A DNA stretch of 64,000 nucleotides from the NCBI GenBank assembly GCA_030247885.1, contig JAPDRO010000001.1, forward strand, positions 1,240,001 to 1,304,000, given 5' to 3'. Positions 45,909 through 58,297 of the stretch are shown in pieces; positions within the stretch are counted from its first letter, which is position 1, and each line of letters starts with the position of its first letter. The stretch is from Taxawa tesnikishii (nom. ined.) (lineage: Eukaryota > Ascomycota > Dothideomycetes > Dothideales). Position numbers and translations under genes: made by a program. The notes below the pieces were generated by a model, which was not told the origin of the DNA, made no database searches, and worked only from the letters and a program-made list of their open reading frames with translations.

Positions 45909-48774
45909 CTACCCCTTCAATGCCGCGGTACTGGTGCTTGCAGTTCTCCGGCCGCCCCAGAACCATCCTCCGCTCTTGGGCGCCACGAGCTCAGGCGTGC
46001 CAACAGGGCTCTGTCGGGGGCTCCGGTTTCCAATTTCAACCCCTCCCGTTGTAGCCCTCGAAGAGGATAGCGACGCGATTCCTCCTGGCGTGGGGTTGTT
46101 TCTGGCGGCACGCAGTTCAGCCGCATGAGCCTCCATCTGCGCCGCCATCATCTTCTCTACACTGTCCAGCTTGGCCTGGGCCTCGGCGGCTTGAGCGTCG
46201 AGCAAGCGTCGCATGCGATCGAGCTGCTGCTTCATCTCGTCACGCTCGAGAATGGCAGTTGCTTCGCGCGTCTTGGCTGCAACCAGCTCGACGAGCAGCG
46301 CTTCCTCGGCCGGGGGCTGATGGGCGGGTGTCGAAAGGACGGCTTGCGCTGCCAGGGATGAGGTACGCTTTGAGAAGGTGCCCGCGCGAGGACGGTTATC
46401 ACGGGAGATGGGCTCCGAAAGCGCTGGCCGGAGGTTTGTGTCAAATCCACTCCGGTAGCGATGGTGGGGAGACCGATGAGGTCAAGTGAAGACCGCCTTG
46501 ACGGATTTGCAGACTGGCTGTCTTGTTGAGTGTTGGCTGCCTGTTGTTGTTGTTGTTGTTGCCAGTTGCGGTAGCCCGACAGTCGGCGAGGGACGACCGG
46601 AAAACGCAGCCCTCCGGATGACTTTGCCCGACCGGCTTTCTGCTCCAGACGGAAGGCCTGCAACTTCGTATGCATGGACTGCATGCTCTGATTGTGCAGC
46701 TGTGACCGCGTGCGCACGTGTTTTCTTTGCGCTCTAGTCAGTTCTGCCTCCAAAGCATGCGCGCGGGCCTCCGCCGCTGCCACACGGTCATCTGCGGCCT
46801 TGTCTTCATCCGAGAGCCTCTTGGATATCTCTTCTTCTGCATCCAGAACGATGCTCAGTTGCGTGAGAGAGTCTTGAAGCGGCCCATCAGAAGTGTCTTT
46901 GACGCTCTCGACAATTCTTTGGAGATCCCCACGCTTGTCATCGACAACATCTTTGACGCTGCTGGCTCTCTTGTGAAGGATACGTCCAGGCAATGTCCGT
47001 CTACGCTGTCGGGTCACGGCGTCCACGGCATCCTTCTTGCGTAGGAGCTTGACCAGATCGGCGAGGCGGCTCTCCAATTCTTCTTTGGCTTTCTGTTCAT
47101 TCTGCAGCTCGGCGATGGTGTCCGCGTGCTGACGCTGAACCTCGCTCATGGCTAGCAGAAGGTCTTCCACTTGCTCGTGCATCCTCTTGTCTTCCCGGTG
47201 AATAGTCCTGTTTGATTTTCTACGCTCCAGACCACCTTCAATCTCAGTGGGCGCCGTACTTGTGTAACTGTCGGTGCTTGCCAGAGTGTCGGTACCACTT
47301 GCTCCGGAAATTGAGTTGAGGGTGGCTAGCGACTGCTTAGAAGCTGACCTCCGCAGAAATCCAGGTGACCCTTCGAACTGCGGTGCTTCGGGTGACAGGC
47401 TTGCTGATTTGGTCGACGGTGCCCACAACCCATCCAAGAATTTCGAGGCTTTCAATTGGAAGCTTTGGCCAAATCCTAGGGAGCGTACAGTCTTGCCAGC
47501 TCCTTCCACTTCCGTCTCTGCGATGAAGCGCTCGTGAAGCTTCTCAAGAACTTCACGCGTAGCAACACGTTGAACTGTCGTCACTTCTTCGATCAACCGA
47601 TCAGCCTGCCCCTCATATTCTTCCCAGAGGTCGTTGCTGAGTAACAGCTTGACAACATCTTCAAGTTCCGTCATCTCGAGAAGCTTTGCTTCGTTGCGCA
47701 GGATAACAGCGAGCGCCACGCACATGATGACTTCGTTGGCGCTTTCCGCAAGCATGACGTCGTAAATACGGAAAAGAATTTCCAGAGGGCAGGTTGTAGC
47801 GAATATTGTAAGGAACCACTGTGAAAGATAGGCGAGTTCCACGCCCAGGTTCTGGAAGTGGTCGACAAGAGTTGGAGACAGTGTTGACAACAGCCGCTTA
47901 AATTGGTAGATGCGGGAGTGGAGGCCGGAGAGAGATGGCAGATATAGCGTGCGAAGACCTTGATCTCTCATTAACCTGCGCGCACCGTGTTAGCTAAGCA
48001 GTCAATCGTACACAGATCGGCAGGAAAATCTTACCTGACCAGGATACAAAAAGCGTCTCGTTCCGGCATGTTCATGAGGAGCGCTCCAACTACGAAACCC
48101 ATTCCCTGGCAGTATCCGATCTCGGGATCGTAAAGGCTGTAGCATCGAAGTACCCTCCCGAGCGATTTCTGGCCATGGCCCTCTGGGTCTTTGAACATCT
48201 CGATATTTGGGTATGTGCGAGCCAGGTCCTTGCTGATGGTGCTTTCGCAAGGCGAGTATTGATCAACGTATCGGTCATAATCTGCGGAAAGAGCGGCATC
48301 CCGTGCTCCGGCCAACGCGACCCAGACGGCCGACCTGAGAATGTATGGAACACCTGCGCGAATCAGGTGAGGCGTGATCGTCGGCAATTGTCGCAACGCT
48401 TCCGGGTAATCCTTTGTAACAAGGAGCCAGAAGTCCATCAGCTTCATGGGCGGCGGCTCGTTTGGATCGCCAGGTGACACGAATGCCGGGGACGGGGATT
48501 GCAGTCTGGCCTTGGGATCGATAGCCAAGGCATTGTTTTCCTGCTCCAGGCGGGCTAGAAGTTGTGTCATGTACTGTAGAGCATTTTAGTCCGCAGTGCT
48601 AGTCTTCTGCACTCCGTTCCTCACCTCGTCCGTCTCTTCGGCCTCTCCATCGTCTTGTTTACCGGAGTTCTCCTCATAGATGGAATCATCCCAGTCCACT
48701 GTATTGCCATCAGTCTCAGTGAGTGGCACGCTGACCAGCGAGTCAGTCGGCCTGTGGCCTGTTGGAGTATCCAT
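45909..48774 (-). CDS. TBC-domain Rab GTPase-activating protein (Gyp5-like)
   Basis: Stimulates GTP hydrolysis by Rab proteins in vesicle traffic. Exons 48774-48625, 48573-48035 and 47975-45909; 918 residues after one base is restored. The acidic N-terminus precedes the TBC domain (about 90-330), with IRSAVW-type start (ILRSAVWVAL), the catalytic arginine motif ISKDLARTYP and the glutamine motif IGYCQGMGF both intact. A coiled-coil C-terminal half follows, with a poly-Gln run (about 46536-46556), as in Gyp5. Near the AAA run 46418-46420 (TTT on the coding strand) the frame slips; beyond it SSLAAQAVLSTPAHQPPAEE and MKQQLDRMRRLLDAQAAEAQ continue to the stop. A 35-bp GT-AG segment could also mend the frame but is too short for a normal intron. 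Confidence 0.88.
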
Positions 48775-49334
48775 TGTGTTGTGTAGTTGAATAGTTTCAG
48801 TACGAAGTGAAAGGGTATTAGAGTCTTCCGAATGGTGTGGGTGGAGCTGTGCGAGGCTGGCCAGCAGACCTCGCCGTTGGAGCTGCTTTTCGTCTAACGG
48901 TGACGCTCGAAGGGCTGGATTATATCGTGTATGCGTTCAAGGAGCGTAGGTTTCGAAGCCGTGAGACTGCGTGTGTTCGGTAGGCGGGTGCATGTAAAGG
49001 AATGACAGCAAGGCAGGACAGTCGAAAGAGTGAGACTGTCTTGTTGCAAAAGCAATAGGTCAAGCAGATTGCGACAGAGCTATCGAGGCTACTGAAGCAG
49101 CGCCAACGGGCGAGAGGAGCAGTTGGTCGAGAGGATCGAGAGAGGCCAAGCTCAGGGAGACGAGACGCTAGCGACAAGGAGGGACTGAAGGGACTGAGAG
49201 ACGCGAAGGCACGTGCGGCCTGTCCACCGTTTCAAGACGGCGATCCTGGAGCAGCTTTTGATCCCGTAAATCAGGAGGTTGACTGGATCAGACAGCGCTT
49301 TTCCATTGCATTGTTCATGAATGTCGCATCTTCT

Positions 49335-49379
49335 GGAAGAGGCAGAGGCAGAGGCAGGGGCAGGGGCAGGGCCAGAGGC
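49335..49379. repeat. Hexanucleotide repeat (GGCAGR)
   Basis: About seven tandem copies of GGCAGA/GGCAGG with single-base variants; low-complexity minisatellite-like run. Confidence 0.8.
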
Positions 49380-49807
49380 TTTCTTTGAGATGCAATGCCG
49401 AGTTCAAGCCAACGTTGCTCCTGCTGGAAGCCCCTTGCCTACCACCGCGACGTGTATAGGGGCTTTGGCACGCCAGTGACAAGAAGCATGGCCTGGCTGC
49501 CATCCGTCCCGTCCCTGACCCAGCCCAAGTCGTTTGCTGCGACGCGTTCCGACCGTTACCTACCCGTACAGTATCCTCGCGTTGAGATGAACAGCGCGCC
49601 ACGGCATGACGGAGCCCAAGGGTTTCCTTTTTCCCATGCTGGCGGATTTGTGTTCGCCATGCTGTCCGAACATGATGCTGAGAAGACAGAGAATGCACAG
49701 GAGTCATCCAGCAGAGAGATGGTTCTATTGAGGAGACGACACAACAAAGTGAGGATTCGCGAACGACGAGCAAGACGGACGAAGAAGGACCGCCAGCCCA
49801 GCCCACC

Positions 49808-49830
49808 CAGCTCAGCTCAGCTCAGCTCAG
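49808..49830. repeat. Pentanucleotide repeat (CAGCT)n
   Basis: Four full CAGCT units plus a partial unit in tandem. Confidence 0.8.
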
Positions 49831-51756
49831 AGACGCAAAACGCGACGGATACAGCAGCCGCGAGCGACCGTTGCTCCTGCCTTCAACGTGCATGACGTCC
49901 AGTGCAACGATGCTCTTGTCGATCAATATTGAATACCCATCAGCAACAATGACGCCGTGGAGAACAGCATCACCCACAAACACTCAAGCCCCATAGGGCA
50001 ACACGGTGCCGGTGCCTGTGTCCCTACAAGCAGCCCAACGGGGGCGTGCCGAACGTTGCAAGTCCGAATTCGTGGCTCGTCGTGCGACCTTGCACGGCCT
50101 CGTGAGGACTGACCATATGTATATAGGATACGCCTTCGCTCGGACGGCCGGTCTGCAAGGTGCAAGGTGAGAGCGGCAGCCGTCTACCGAAACATGCCGC
50201 CATTCAGTTGTCCATGTACTTACGACGCCCCGGCGTTGGCCCACGACACACACAATCAACCGCTTTTCCTGCTTTACTTTCATCATCATCATGAAACATC
50301 CGTAGCTACAGCAAGCTCCAAGGACATTATGGGTGCCGGAAGTTGAATGCTCATGGCTTCATGCATTCCTTTCGAGCCGGGTCTTCTGCCGTCACCGGCT
50401 TCGTTGGATAATCTTTACCTGGGGTGGATCGGATTGCATACCGCTGACTCTTCCAATTTTGGCATGCATACTGGGTACCTGTATGCGTGCCTCATGCTTC
50501 CAACATCAATCGCAGGTCGGGATTTGTAGCCAGGACCTTTCCTTTGCTGCATCTGCATCCAGCATTAGAGAAAACCAGGAATAAACCTTTTCTAACCAAT
50601 CTTTCGGATCTTTGAGGCCGCACCAAAGTCGCTGGATGAACCTCCCCATCAAGGATATCGGCAAGTCCATTGTGGTTCCAAGACCTGCCTGACTCACGGA
50701 GCATAAAGAGGCCGAAGCCGATTCTCTACACTACGCAAACACCGACAGACAGAAACCTTTCGTAAAGACGCCCGCTGTAACATGCGTCAGGCTCTTTCTT
50801 TGTGTTTTTCTTATTCGACAGCCTCCCACCTCGCCCCACGCAAAATTTCCCATGGCCATTCAGAACCACCGTCGATTGTTGCCAAGACGCCGTCGTTACC
50901 TCTTCAAGGGGTTGTTCCAAACTCTTGAGACTCGCTTACCACACCCGGTTCGCCGAGGGCATGAAGGTGATGGCTTCGGAGCTTGTCGGTAAGGAGTGTT
51001 TATCTGTCTCCTTGTTGTTCTGCTATCGAAAAATGGATTGAACTGAAAGCTCGGTGCTGCCGTTCTCTGAGTGCTTGACGCGTCGACCTTGCCGAAGTAG
51101 CGGATGCGTAGCTAGAAACGGCACCGGAAACGTTTCGAAGAGTGCCAGTGAGCCATTGTAATTGGTCAAAGACCCGAGCAATCCTTTTAGCCCCGAAAGT
51201 TTCATTATAGGTGTTGTAACAAGGCATGGTTGGTGTGAAGACAGTTGTGGACGGGAGAAACACTCTGAACGTATGGGCACCATACCGAGTACAGTCACAC
51301 ACGGACAGCAATCTCTACCACTTGCTTAGCTCTCTGAATGGACAAGCAGGGTCGCTGTCAGGCTATTATAACAAAGCGTACAGCACGTACTTCCTCCCCC
51401 TGGTATACCATCTCCTCTGGCCAGACCGGATTGGTGCTGGCCCCTCCCCGGCTCGAGCAGTACCTAGTGCAGCAACCTTTCACTGACTATGCCTTCTATT
51501 GACCTTGTGAAAACACTCGAGCCTTGTGATAGCTATTGTCTAATCCGTCTCACTGGCTCTTGTGAGCAACACGAGTCACGTCCTTCTGCCGACAATCTTC
51601 TTTGTTTCCATTCACCACACCGGCCTATTACTCTCTCTCTCGCCAGCACATCGCTTCCTTTCTACACTCATACCACCATTCCTCTGGATTTCTTTACCAA
51701 CGGCCTTCCAACACTCCTCTATCTAACCCAGCAACCGCCTTCACTGCCCAGCCACC

Positions 51757-52447
51757 ATGAGCGAAAACAACCGCGCCAACCGGAGCGACAACCTCCCTGT
51801 GACTCCTAGTCAGATGGCGGCGGCGAATCTTCTGGTGCGTATCCGCAACGATCCTCGAAGGTAAGAAAGAGTTTGCAAACATCCAAGTGCTTCCATAACG
51901 CGAGCATGCCTTTGATGGCAGCAAGCGGTTACTGCTTACGTAGTAGCAATCACTGTGGGCTATATATACGGCCAGCAACTTTAGGAAGCCTAGCTAACTC
52001 TCTGTGCTTATATATAGCCCCATGGAACAAGAGGCCCAATATCGGGCCCACGTTCAGGCTACGGCCTCCTCTACCGCCGCGAATCCAAGCGCGCCCACCA
52101 GTGCGCCCGCCAACGCGCCTCCCAACACGCCTGTTGCCGCCAGGAGCGCGCCTATCAACACGCCTGCGCCCAGCCCTGGCGGCAGGGGAGCGCTCTGGAC
52201 GGACCATGAGAACAACGCCCTCGTTGCCGTAATGACCGCGGTTGTCAACGCAGGCCTCGGAGGCGTGGATGCGCGCTTCAATGAATGCTCGACCCGTCTG
52301 CTGCAGCAGTACGGCATCCAGCGCAGCGCGGCGGCCGTGAAGAATCAGTGGAACCGCCGTCTTCGTGAGCAGTCTGGCGTGGAGGACCGCAGCCGCCCCT
52401 ATAGCGGGAACGCCTCGACCTCGCTGTTGGGCAAGAAGAAGCAGTGA
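51757..52447 (+). CDS. Myb/SANT-like DNA-binding domain protein
   Basis: 177-residue protein, exons 51757-51860 and 52018-52447 (157-bp intron, GTAAGA/TAG, split Ser codon). The N-terminal part is polar. A linker of about 45 residues rich in Ala/Pro/Ser repeats follows. The domain GALWTDHENNALVAVM...RLLQQYGIQRSAAAVKNQWNRRLR (about 95-155) is a SANT/Myb-like helix-turn-helix, with the Trp at its start and the recognition helix KNQWNRR. The C-terminus is basic (GKKKQ). Likely a nuclear DNA-binding protein; targets unknown. Confidence 0.75.
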
Positions 52448-53064
52448 GCCATCACAATGCGGATGTGCTTTCATGACCGCACGAGGTATGTTTTGCGATG
52501 ATCCTACCAAGCTTTCCTACCGGCTATACTAAAGAACAGCCAGTGATTAGACATGCGTTAATGCTTCCTCTCAAGCAGACTATGGATGACTCTACGAACT
52601 ATATTAGAATGCGAGGCGTTTGGGCGACAGGTGTTATGCTTGCTTTGGGAAGAGTTGATTTGGGAGATTGAAGGGTGTGCAAGCACTGTGGACACCTTGT
52701 CGGCTTTGTCACAAGACCTCTCACGATATAACGAAGCTCGAGTTGTCTCTTTGTCTCAAGTCCAGCAACATAAAGGTACAATGCTTCGTTGTCCTCTTTA
52801 TTCCCGTCCTTGCTAAGAAAGAGGTTCGCGATTTTGATGGAGCCGGTAAACTAATGTCCTCGAGGGCAACCCGACCGCTGATTCTTCGTCCAGATACAAT
52901 AGCAGAACAATACAAGTGATCGACAAGCAACACATCATCCAACACGTTCCCAACACATTCCGGCAACATACGTTCACCTCGTGGGTACATCTGCCGCAAA
53001 ATCATCTCTGCTTCTTTGCTTTCAACAGCTACAATCCTACACACGACAACCCAGCACGAACCGC
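52448..53064. other. Spacer; nothing identified
   Basis: 617 bp. Contains 3' flank of the Myb-like gene and the CA-rich leader of the next gene. Minus and plus open frames look like shadows. Confidence 0.3.
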
Positions 53065-54236
53065 ATGATGTCCAGCAGATCCAACATGTCTGATGAACAC
53101 ACATCCACGGCTCTTGAAAAGAGAGGCCAACTTGAAGGCACGCCAACTACTGTGCCCAAACACAGGCAGGAAGAAAGAGGAGGAAACGAGACTGTCACTC
53201 GCCTGTACTCTGACCTGATGGATGTGGACATCGAAGGAGGTAAGGCCGTCCTCATCCAGAACTGCCATGGTGACTATCAGGTGCACGATCTGGTCATGAC
53301 ACTTCAAAATCGCAGAAGGGAGCTCCAAGGACAACCGTACCCAATCAAGCCAATTGGAGGTTCTGGAGCAACTTACCTATTCGAAGGGAGTGTCCTGCAA
53401 GGAAAGGGGTCGACAGATCTCAAAGGAGTGGTGATACGCTCGACCGTCAGCATAAGCGGAACGGAGCTTCAGTACACGATACCAGGACTGAAGGACGTCG
53501 ACGTGCAAAAGGGTCTGGAAGCAGATCCCCTGTACGAGCTGACCGAGGTGCGCAACAACACGCTCAAAGATCCGAGAGGGAAATGGGAAGGGAAAGAATA
53601 TCCCGACAACGTGTTTGTCACTTACGGAGAGCTCGCAGTGCCCGAGTTGAGGAAGCTCATCGGACAGCGCGGCATTGCTCGCCGCCCTCTAACCAGAAAA
53701 CAGGAGATGATCGAGGCCCTTGAAGCGCACGACCGTGAGAAATACCGCGCACAGAACGATCATCTCGAACCAACGCTGGCCTTGGCCGGAACCCAGCCAC
53801 AGAGCGAGGCCACTCCCGTCTTGACCGCGCAAGAGATGCACGACGACATTGCGGCAATGCTCGGCGCCCCCGCAGATCTCGCCGACAGCGCGTCAGGAGC
53901 CCCCACAGCGCCCCCATCCTCATCCCCATCCCTTTTCCAGAACGCGACAGCGGACTCGGCCCACACGGACGCAGTCTCCGCGGCCGAAATCCCACGGAGT
54001 CGCTGGCCGAGACCTACCTGGAAGGCGCCCGCGACATCATCATCCCATTCAAGACCCCCCGTTCGCCCTCGGCTCCCGAAATCGAGCCGTTGAGCCCACG
54101 CAGCGGGGCACCTGCGTCCTCGTCCGAGCCTAAGCAGGGCCGCAAGCGAGGCGGGGCCGTGATGGCGGAAGGTGAGTTTGTCGAGACGACCGGTACGCAT
54201 GCGATGCGGACGAGGTCGAAGAAGGCTCGCAACTAA
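53065..54236 (+). CDS. SAP-like domain hypothetical protein with one frame slip
   Basis: A 390-residue protein if one base is restored. Start at ATG 53065 (MMSSRSNMSDEH). The middle holds VFVTYGELAVPELRKLIGQR with RPLTRKQEMIEALEAHD (about 190-235), which fits a SAP helix-extension-helix motif that binds DNA. The C-terminal third is Ala/Ser/Pro-rich; after the AAA run 53987-53989 the coding signal continues in the next frame (ESLAETYLEGARDIIIPFK to the basic end TRSKKARN). No short intron explains the change. Probable nuclear protein; function unknown. Confidence 0.65.
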
Positions 54237-54982
54237 GGAGTCGTCGAGGCCTGCGGGGTGGGAGGAGAGAAGCGGGTGAGTCATAGACGGCCGCCGAGAT
54301 GCTACAGGTAAGAAGCCTTCTCTACTTTGATAGGTGAAGAAGAAACAAAGGAGGAGGAGGGGAAAGATGGGGGAGGGACCGAAGCGGGAACATTGAACAG
54401 AGATGATGGATTGGCGGAAGATTTGTGAATGGCCGAGTGCGACAATACGGATGACTTTCCTTTTGATGACGGAGACTAGTTTCCAGGTATAGATAGGATA
54501 CAGGCTCGACTGTCCAATGGTAGTTTTAGAACGGATGCACGTACAGTCCCGTACTCGAATACTTTGACCTTTTGATCGTGAAAGACCATCAGTCGAGGAT
54601 ACACCCATGGCTTTCTCAGTGACACTCGCAAAGTCGCGCAAGGAAAAATCTCTGTCCTCACTTTCGTGACGGATGGACCTCCAGCACCGACGAGATGAAC
54701 GACTGTTCTTCACGGTGTAGACACACCTCGTATCCGTCTCGAACGTTCCGCATCGCATCGAGAGGGGAGATGTTGGAGTAGAGCATGATATGACGTAAAC
54801 CAAAGCGAAGCCCCCATCCATTGCGGCGGCTCTGCGCCTCAAAACCTGATTTTGAGGCGTTGGAATATAAGTACAAGCCACGGAGGTGTGGCTGCAAGAA
54901 TGTTTATCTACATTCATCTCACCTTACGAAAAAGTACATACCGTTCCGGTTTGCTAAAGTTACTCATCAGCTACTATAAGCC
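54237..54982. other. Spacer; nothing identified
   Basis: 746 bp between two plus-strand genes. Long minus-strand open frames here are antisense shadows of the SAP-like gene extended into the spacer. Confidence 0.3.
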
Positions 54983-55619
54983 ATGTCTTCATCAGCAGTC
55001 ACGCAGAAGCCACAGGGGCAGGTCGCTCCACAACGTCAGGCACAGATGGAGGAGAAGGAGGCCAGCGCGAGTGCGAATGCTAGCGTGAGTCCGTCCTTGC
55101 CTGGTCGCTATTCTGTGGATTGCTGTTTTTTTGGGGGTAGAATGAAGAGACATGGGAAGGGGATAGAGTACGATCTACTGGTCTGCTCGATGCGGAAGCT
55201 GCAACCCGCTCTTCTTCTTATAAAACGGGTCGAGAGCAATCTTCTTTAGAACATCGGTTCTCGTGCTTGACTTGTGGAAATCATTGCTGCTTGCCACTTC
55301 TCACCAATCTCCCAAGTCTTGTATTTCCCCGTCTTCTCATGTTCTTCCCCAAGAGGACATGAGGAGATCTCGAGCGCTGCCAGACGACTGACAATGATCC
55401 AAGGCCGGGTTGAACCTCAACATATTCGGTGCGCTTTCGGGCGCGTTCTCGGGAAAATCGAAGAAACAGACGCAACCAGACGGCTCCTCGACTGAGCATC
55501 GCGACGAGACCGCGCATGTACGAGGCGTCGGCATGGGCGGCGCGCAGGCGCAAGGAGCGGCGAGCGCGGAGGAGAAGGGTCGTCAGATGCGGCAGCAGAT
55601 CTTGGAAGGTGGGAAGTGA
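54983..55619 (+). CDS. Small conserved fungal hypothetical protein
   Basis: 105 residues from exons 54983-55084 and 55404-55619; the intron of 319 bp has donor GTGAGT and acceptor CCAAG, phase 0. Exon 1 is Gln/Ala/Ser-rich. Exon 2 opens with AGLNLNIFGALSGAFSGKS, a hydrophobic Gly/Ala segment I recall in several ascomycete small proteins, then a polar tail ending RQMRQQILEGGK. No catalytic motif. It may be membrane-associating. Convergent with MED7 (170 bp). Confidence 0.65.
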
Positions 55620-55789
55620 TGCTGATGGTTATCGACTGAAACCCATGTGCCGGCACTGGTGTTGGTATAGCAAATTGGCGTGATTGGGCGTTTCTCCATG
55701 GCCGGATTTAGCGTTTAGCGAATGGCCTAATTGGCGTAGGATAGCCATGACTTATGTCGTGATGAAGCGATGGGTTTGCCGACACGGTT

Positions 55790-56616
55790 TCAGCCCATCT
55801 CCTCGTGTAGTGCTGCCCATGCACTCCTTTGCTGCTCCTTCCTTCTTCTCGCCGACTCGTCCTCGGCTTTCTGCTGCCCCTGCTCGACTCCAACCTGACC
55901 TTCCCCATTCTGCTCCCCCAGCTGTTGCATCCCTTTCAACATTCCCCTAATCCTCTCCTTCGCATCACCGACTCGCTGCACTTCACTCCTGACCCTATCC
56001 AGCTGCTCCTCCATCATCAGGATCAAACTCTCGCGCGCCTGATGCGGTCTGTACCTGTTGATCAGATCGTGCACGTTGTAAAACAGATGCGACAAGTGCT
56101 CCAGCTTCTCCGTATACTGCTCCGGGTTAACGCTAAGAATGCCGACTAGCTCGAGGAAGTTTGCTAGGATGGAGCGCGTCAGGCTGAGCAAGTGCGGTGA
56201 CGGGTCCGGATGCGAGGGTGCGATGGCACGGTCGGGATAGAGCTGGGGTTTCCCGGCAGCTTCGAGGGTTTGGCTGGGTTGGGCGAGCTGATGAGCATAT
56301 CAGTGAGCGTTCGAAGCAGTACAGAGGCGACACGTTGACGCACATCGTGTCTAACTCCGAAACTCTTCCATTTCCCTTCTGCTGGTGGTTCGGGTGGGAC
56401 GAGATAGCGGAGTTCGAGAGGAAGCGAGGGGATGTCTATATGAGGTTCGCCTCGATCGTCACCGTCGACTTGCTTCTGTGAGGCGTTTTCCTTGCGCAAC
56501 TGGCGCAGCGCAGACTGGTTCTGCTTGGTGAAGTGCTTGTAGAAGGGCGGTGGTCTTGGGAATGTAGCTTTGGGCACGCGCTTGTTCTGCTGCGCTTGCT
56601 GTTCTTGCTCGGCCAT
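55790..56616 (-). CDS. MED7: Mediator complex subunit 7
   Basis: Middle-module subunit of Mediator, bridging activators and RNA polymerase II. Exons 56616-56344 and 56287-55790 give 256 residues. Exon 1 has the typical start with FPRPPPFYKHFT and LPLELRYLVPPEPP, ending SFGVRHD. Exon 2 continues LAQPSQTLEAAGKPQLYPD and SLTRSILANFLELVGILS, then YTEKLEHLSHLFYNVHDLIN and RYRPHQARESLILMMEEQL. The 56-bp intron (GTGCGT/CAG) restores the frame exactly; without it there seem to be two frames. The tail is a charged helix. Confidence 0.93.
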
Positions 56617-56851
56617 TGTTGCGGACGCGGTTGATCAACTTCCTTCAAAGTCCGACATACAGCTGATTAGGAGACTGTACAAGATGTGCTTAGGATTGTG
56701 AAGTATCGAATGTTGGACTGGAATTGGGAACGGCCGAGGCGCGAAAGTGAATCTGGGGAAGCCGGGGATAGAACGGATGTACAATTCCAAGTCCCTATTT
56801 CTACGCGATGTATTCACTTCCGTTGACACAAACCATATTCCCATCAGAGGA

Positions 56852-58057
56852 ATGCCCGGATCTGAATCACACTTTGGCTCTCGAAAACCCAGGGATCTGT
56901 CCCAGGATGGCGGCTTCCTGGGTGCGGTCTCCAGGTTCTGGCAGGTAAGGCTTGCGCCTACCCCGAAAGTACCATGAACCATATACCAAATCACTGATGC
57001 TCGTACCAGCAATCCTATGCTCCAGACTACCTCGGCCTCGTCATCCTCTTGGCCGCCTATATGCTGATGCAATTCCTCATGGAGCCTTTCCACCGCATGT
57101 TCTCGCTAGACGATCGAAGGATACAGTTCCCGCATGCTGAAGTCGAGCGTGTGCCTGTATGTATGTCACGGACACCTTGATGTCAGGGAGAGAGCAGAAC
57201 TTGGCTAAGAGCTATCGTCGGCAGCCTGGTTGTTCGTGTATGCAGGAGCGATACCGTTAGGCATTTTGGCAGCATGGGCAGCCCTTCTCAGACCCGAGTT
57301 GCACAAAGCACACGTTACAATGCTGGGGCTTTTGATCAGGTGCGCGCATACAAGACTTTCCGGGTTTTCTGTTCTCGGTCTGACTGGTGCCAGTCTCGTA
57401 CTCACGTCTTTTGTGACGGACGTGATCAAGAATGCGGTCGGCCGCCCGCGACCCGACTTGATCGCACGCTGCAAGCCCGTAAGGAATAACATCTCTTCCC
57501 CCTGATCGCCATCCACAAGCTCACATGCAAACCAACAGGAGCTCGACACACCACGAAACGAGCTCGTCACTTTCAAGGTCTGCACAGAGAAGGACCATCA
57601 CGTTCTTCATGATGGGTGGCGTTCGTTCCCCTCGGGTCACAGTTCCTTCGCCTTCAGTGGACTAGGCTATCTGGGTTTCTTCTTCAGTGCGTCCCCCCCC
57701 CTCCTCCACGTTCTCTTACCGCTTCCTGCTGACCCTCCTCTCCTAGTCAGCCAAATGCACGTCCTCCGCCCACGTGCTGATCTCGCCCGCGTCATGATAG
57801 CATCCGCACCCTTTCTGGGCGCCATGTTGATTGCCATCTCGCGGCTCGAGGACTACCGCCACGACGTGTTCGACGTCGTGATCGGTTCCTCTCTGGGCTT
57901 CGCGCTCGCGTACTTCAACTGGAGACGCTACTACCCTGCCCTATCATCCAGGCAATGCGCGACTCCGCATCCCAGTCGAGCAGATCCCAGCCCAAATGGT
58001 GCAGGATTCAGTCGGGTCAGGGACGAAGAGGAAGCGCTAAATAGCGCGCGAGTATGA
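56852..58057 (+). CDS. PAP2-family lipid phosphate phosphatase (Dpp1/Lpp1-like)
   Basis: Integral membrane Mg-independent phosphatase acting on phosphatidate, lysophosphatidate or diacylglycerol pyrophosphate. Exons 56852-56944, 57010-57160, 57225-57339, 57394-57478, 57539-57686 and 57747-58057 give 300 residues with intact frame. All three signature motifs are present: KNAVGRPRP (K-x6-RP), PSGHSS, and SRLEDYRHDVFD (SR-x5-H-x3-D). Six hydrophobic spans can be seen. A further in-frame ATG at 56777 would add 25 residues; the shorter start fits the family better. The lysophospholipase gene follows tail to tail. Confidence 0.93.
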
Positions 58058-58156
58058 GTTGGATGAGAGCGAAGAGAGGTATTCGATGTCGGCAGGGGAA
58101 GCCGCGCATAGATGTCGATATTATTCGATTCTTGAAAGCATAACATCGTTAGCCGA

Positions 58157-58175
58157 GACGCCTCGGCGAGGCGTC
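58157..58175. terminator. Perfect inverted repeat between convergent genes
   Basis: GACGCCTCG and CGAGGCGTC, 9-bp arms with a single central base, in the 240-bp gap between the PAP2 and lysophospholipase stops. It could fold as a hairpin in either transcript. A role in transcript ends is inference; fungal terminators do not need hairpins. Confidence 0.35.
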
Positions 58176-58297
58176 ATTTTCTATCTACATTTTGCGTCAT
58201 GGAGAAACGCCGTCTCCGACTCCCCATATACATTATATCCAACGCTATGCACAAGCGAAAAAAAGCAGTTATAATAGTACAATCCACACTTTTGTAT

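Larger units (their letters stand above)
48775..51756. other. 3.0-kb stretch without a supported gene
   Basis: 5' flank of the TBC gene and 5' flank of the Myb-like gene. The open frames around 49315-49895 (both strands) contain repeats and show no motif. TATATAT at about 50117-50124 and TC-rich leader sequence at 51600-51740 suggest promoter DNA. A non-coding transcript is possible but not shown. Confidence 0.35.

Noticed and set aside
49315-49895. Open frames on both strands near the GGCAGR repeat
   Set aside because: Low-complexity composition, no motif and no conserved start or splice sites.
53760-54917. Long minus-strand open frame of 385 codons
   Set aside because: It is antisense to the SAP-like gene and its flank, has no motif, and its length comes from GC-biased sequence.
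55790-56616. Apparent frameshift in MED7
   Set aside because: A 56-bp intron with GTGCGT donor, CTCAC branch-like sequence and CAG acceptor restores the frame and yields the expected family sequence.
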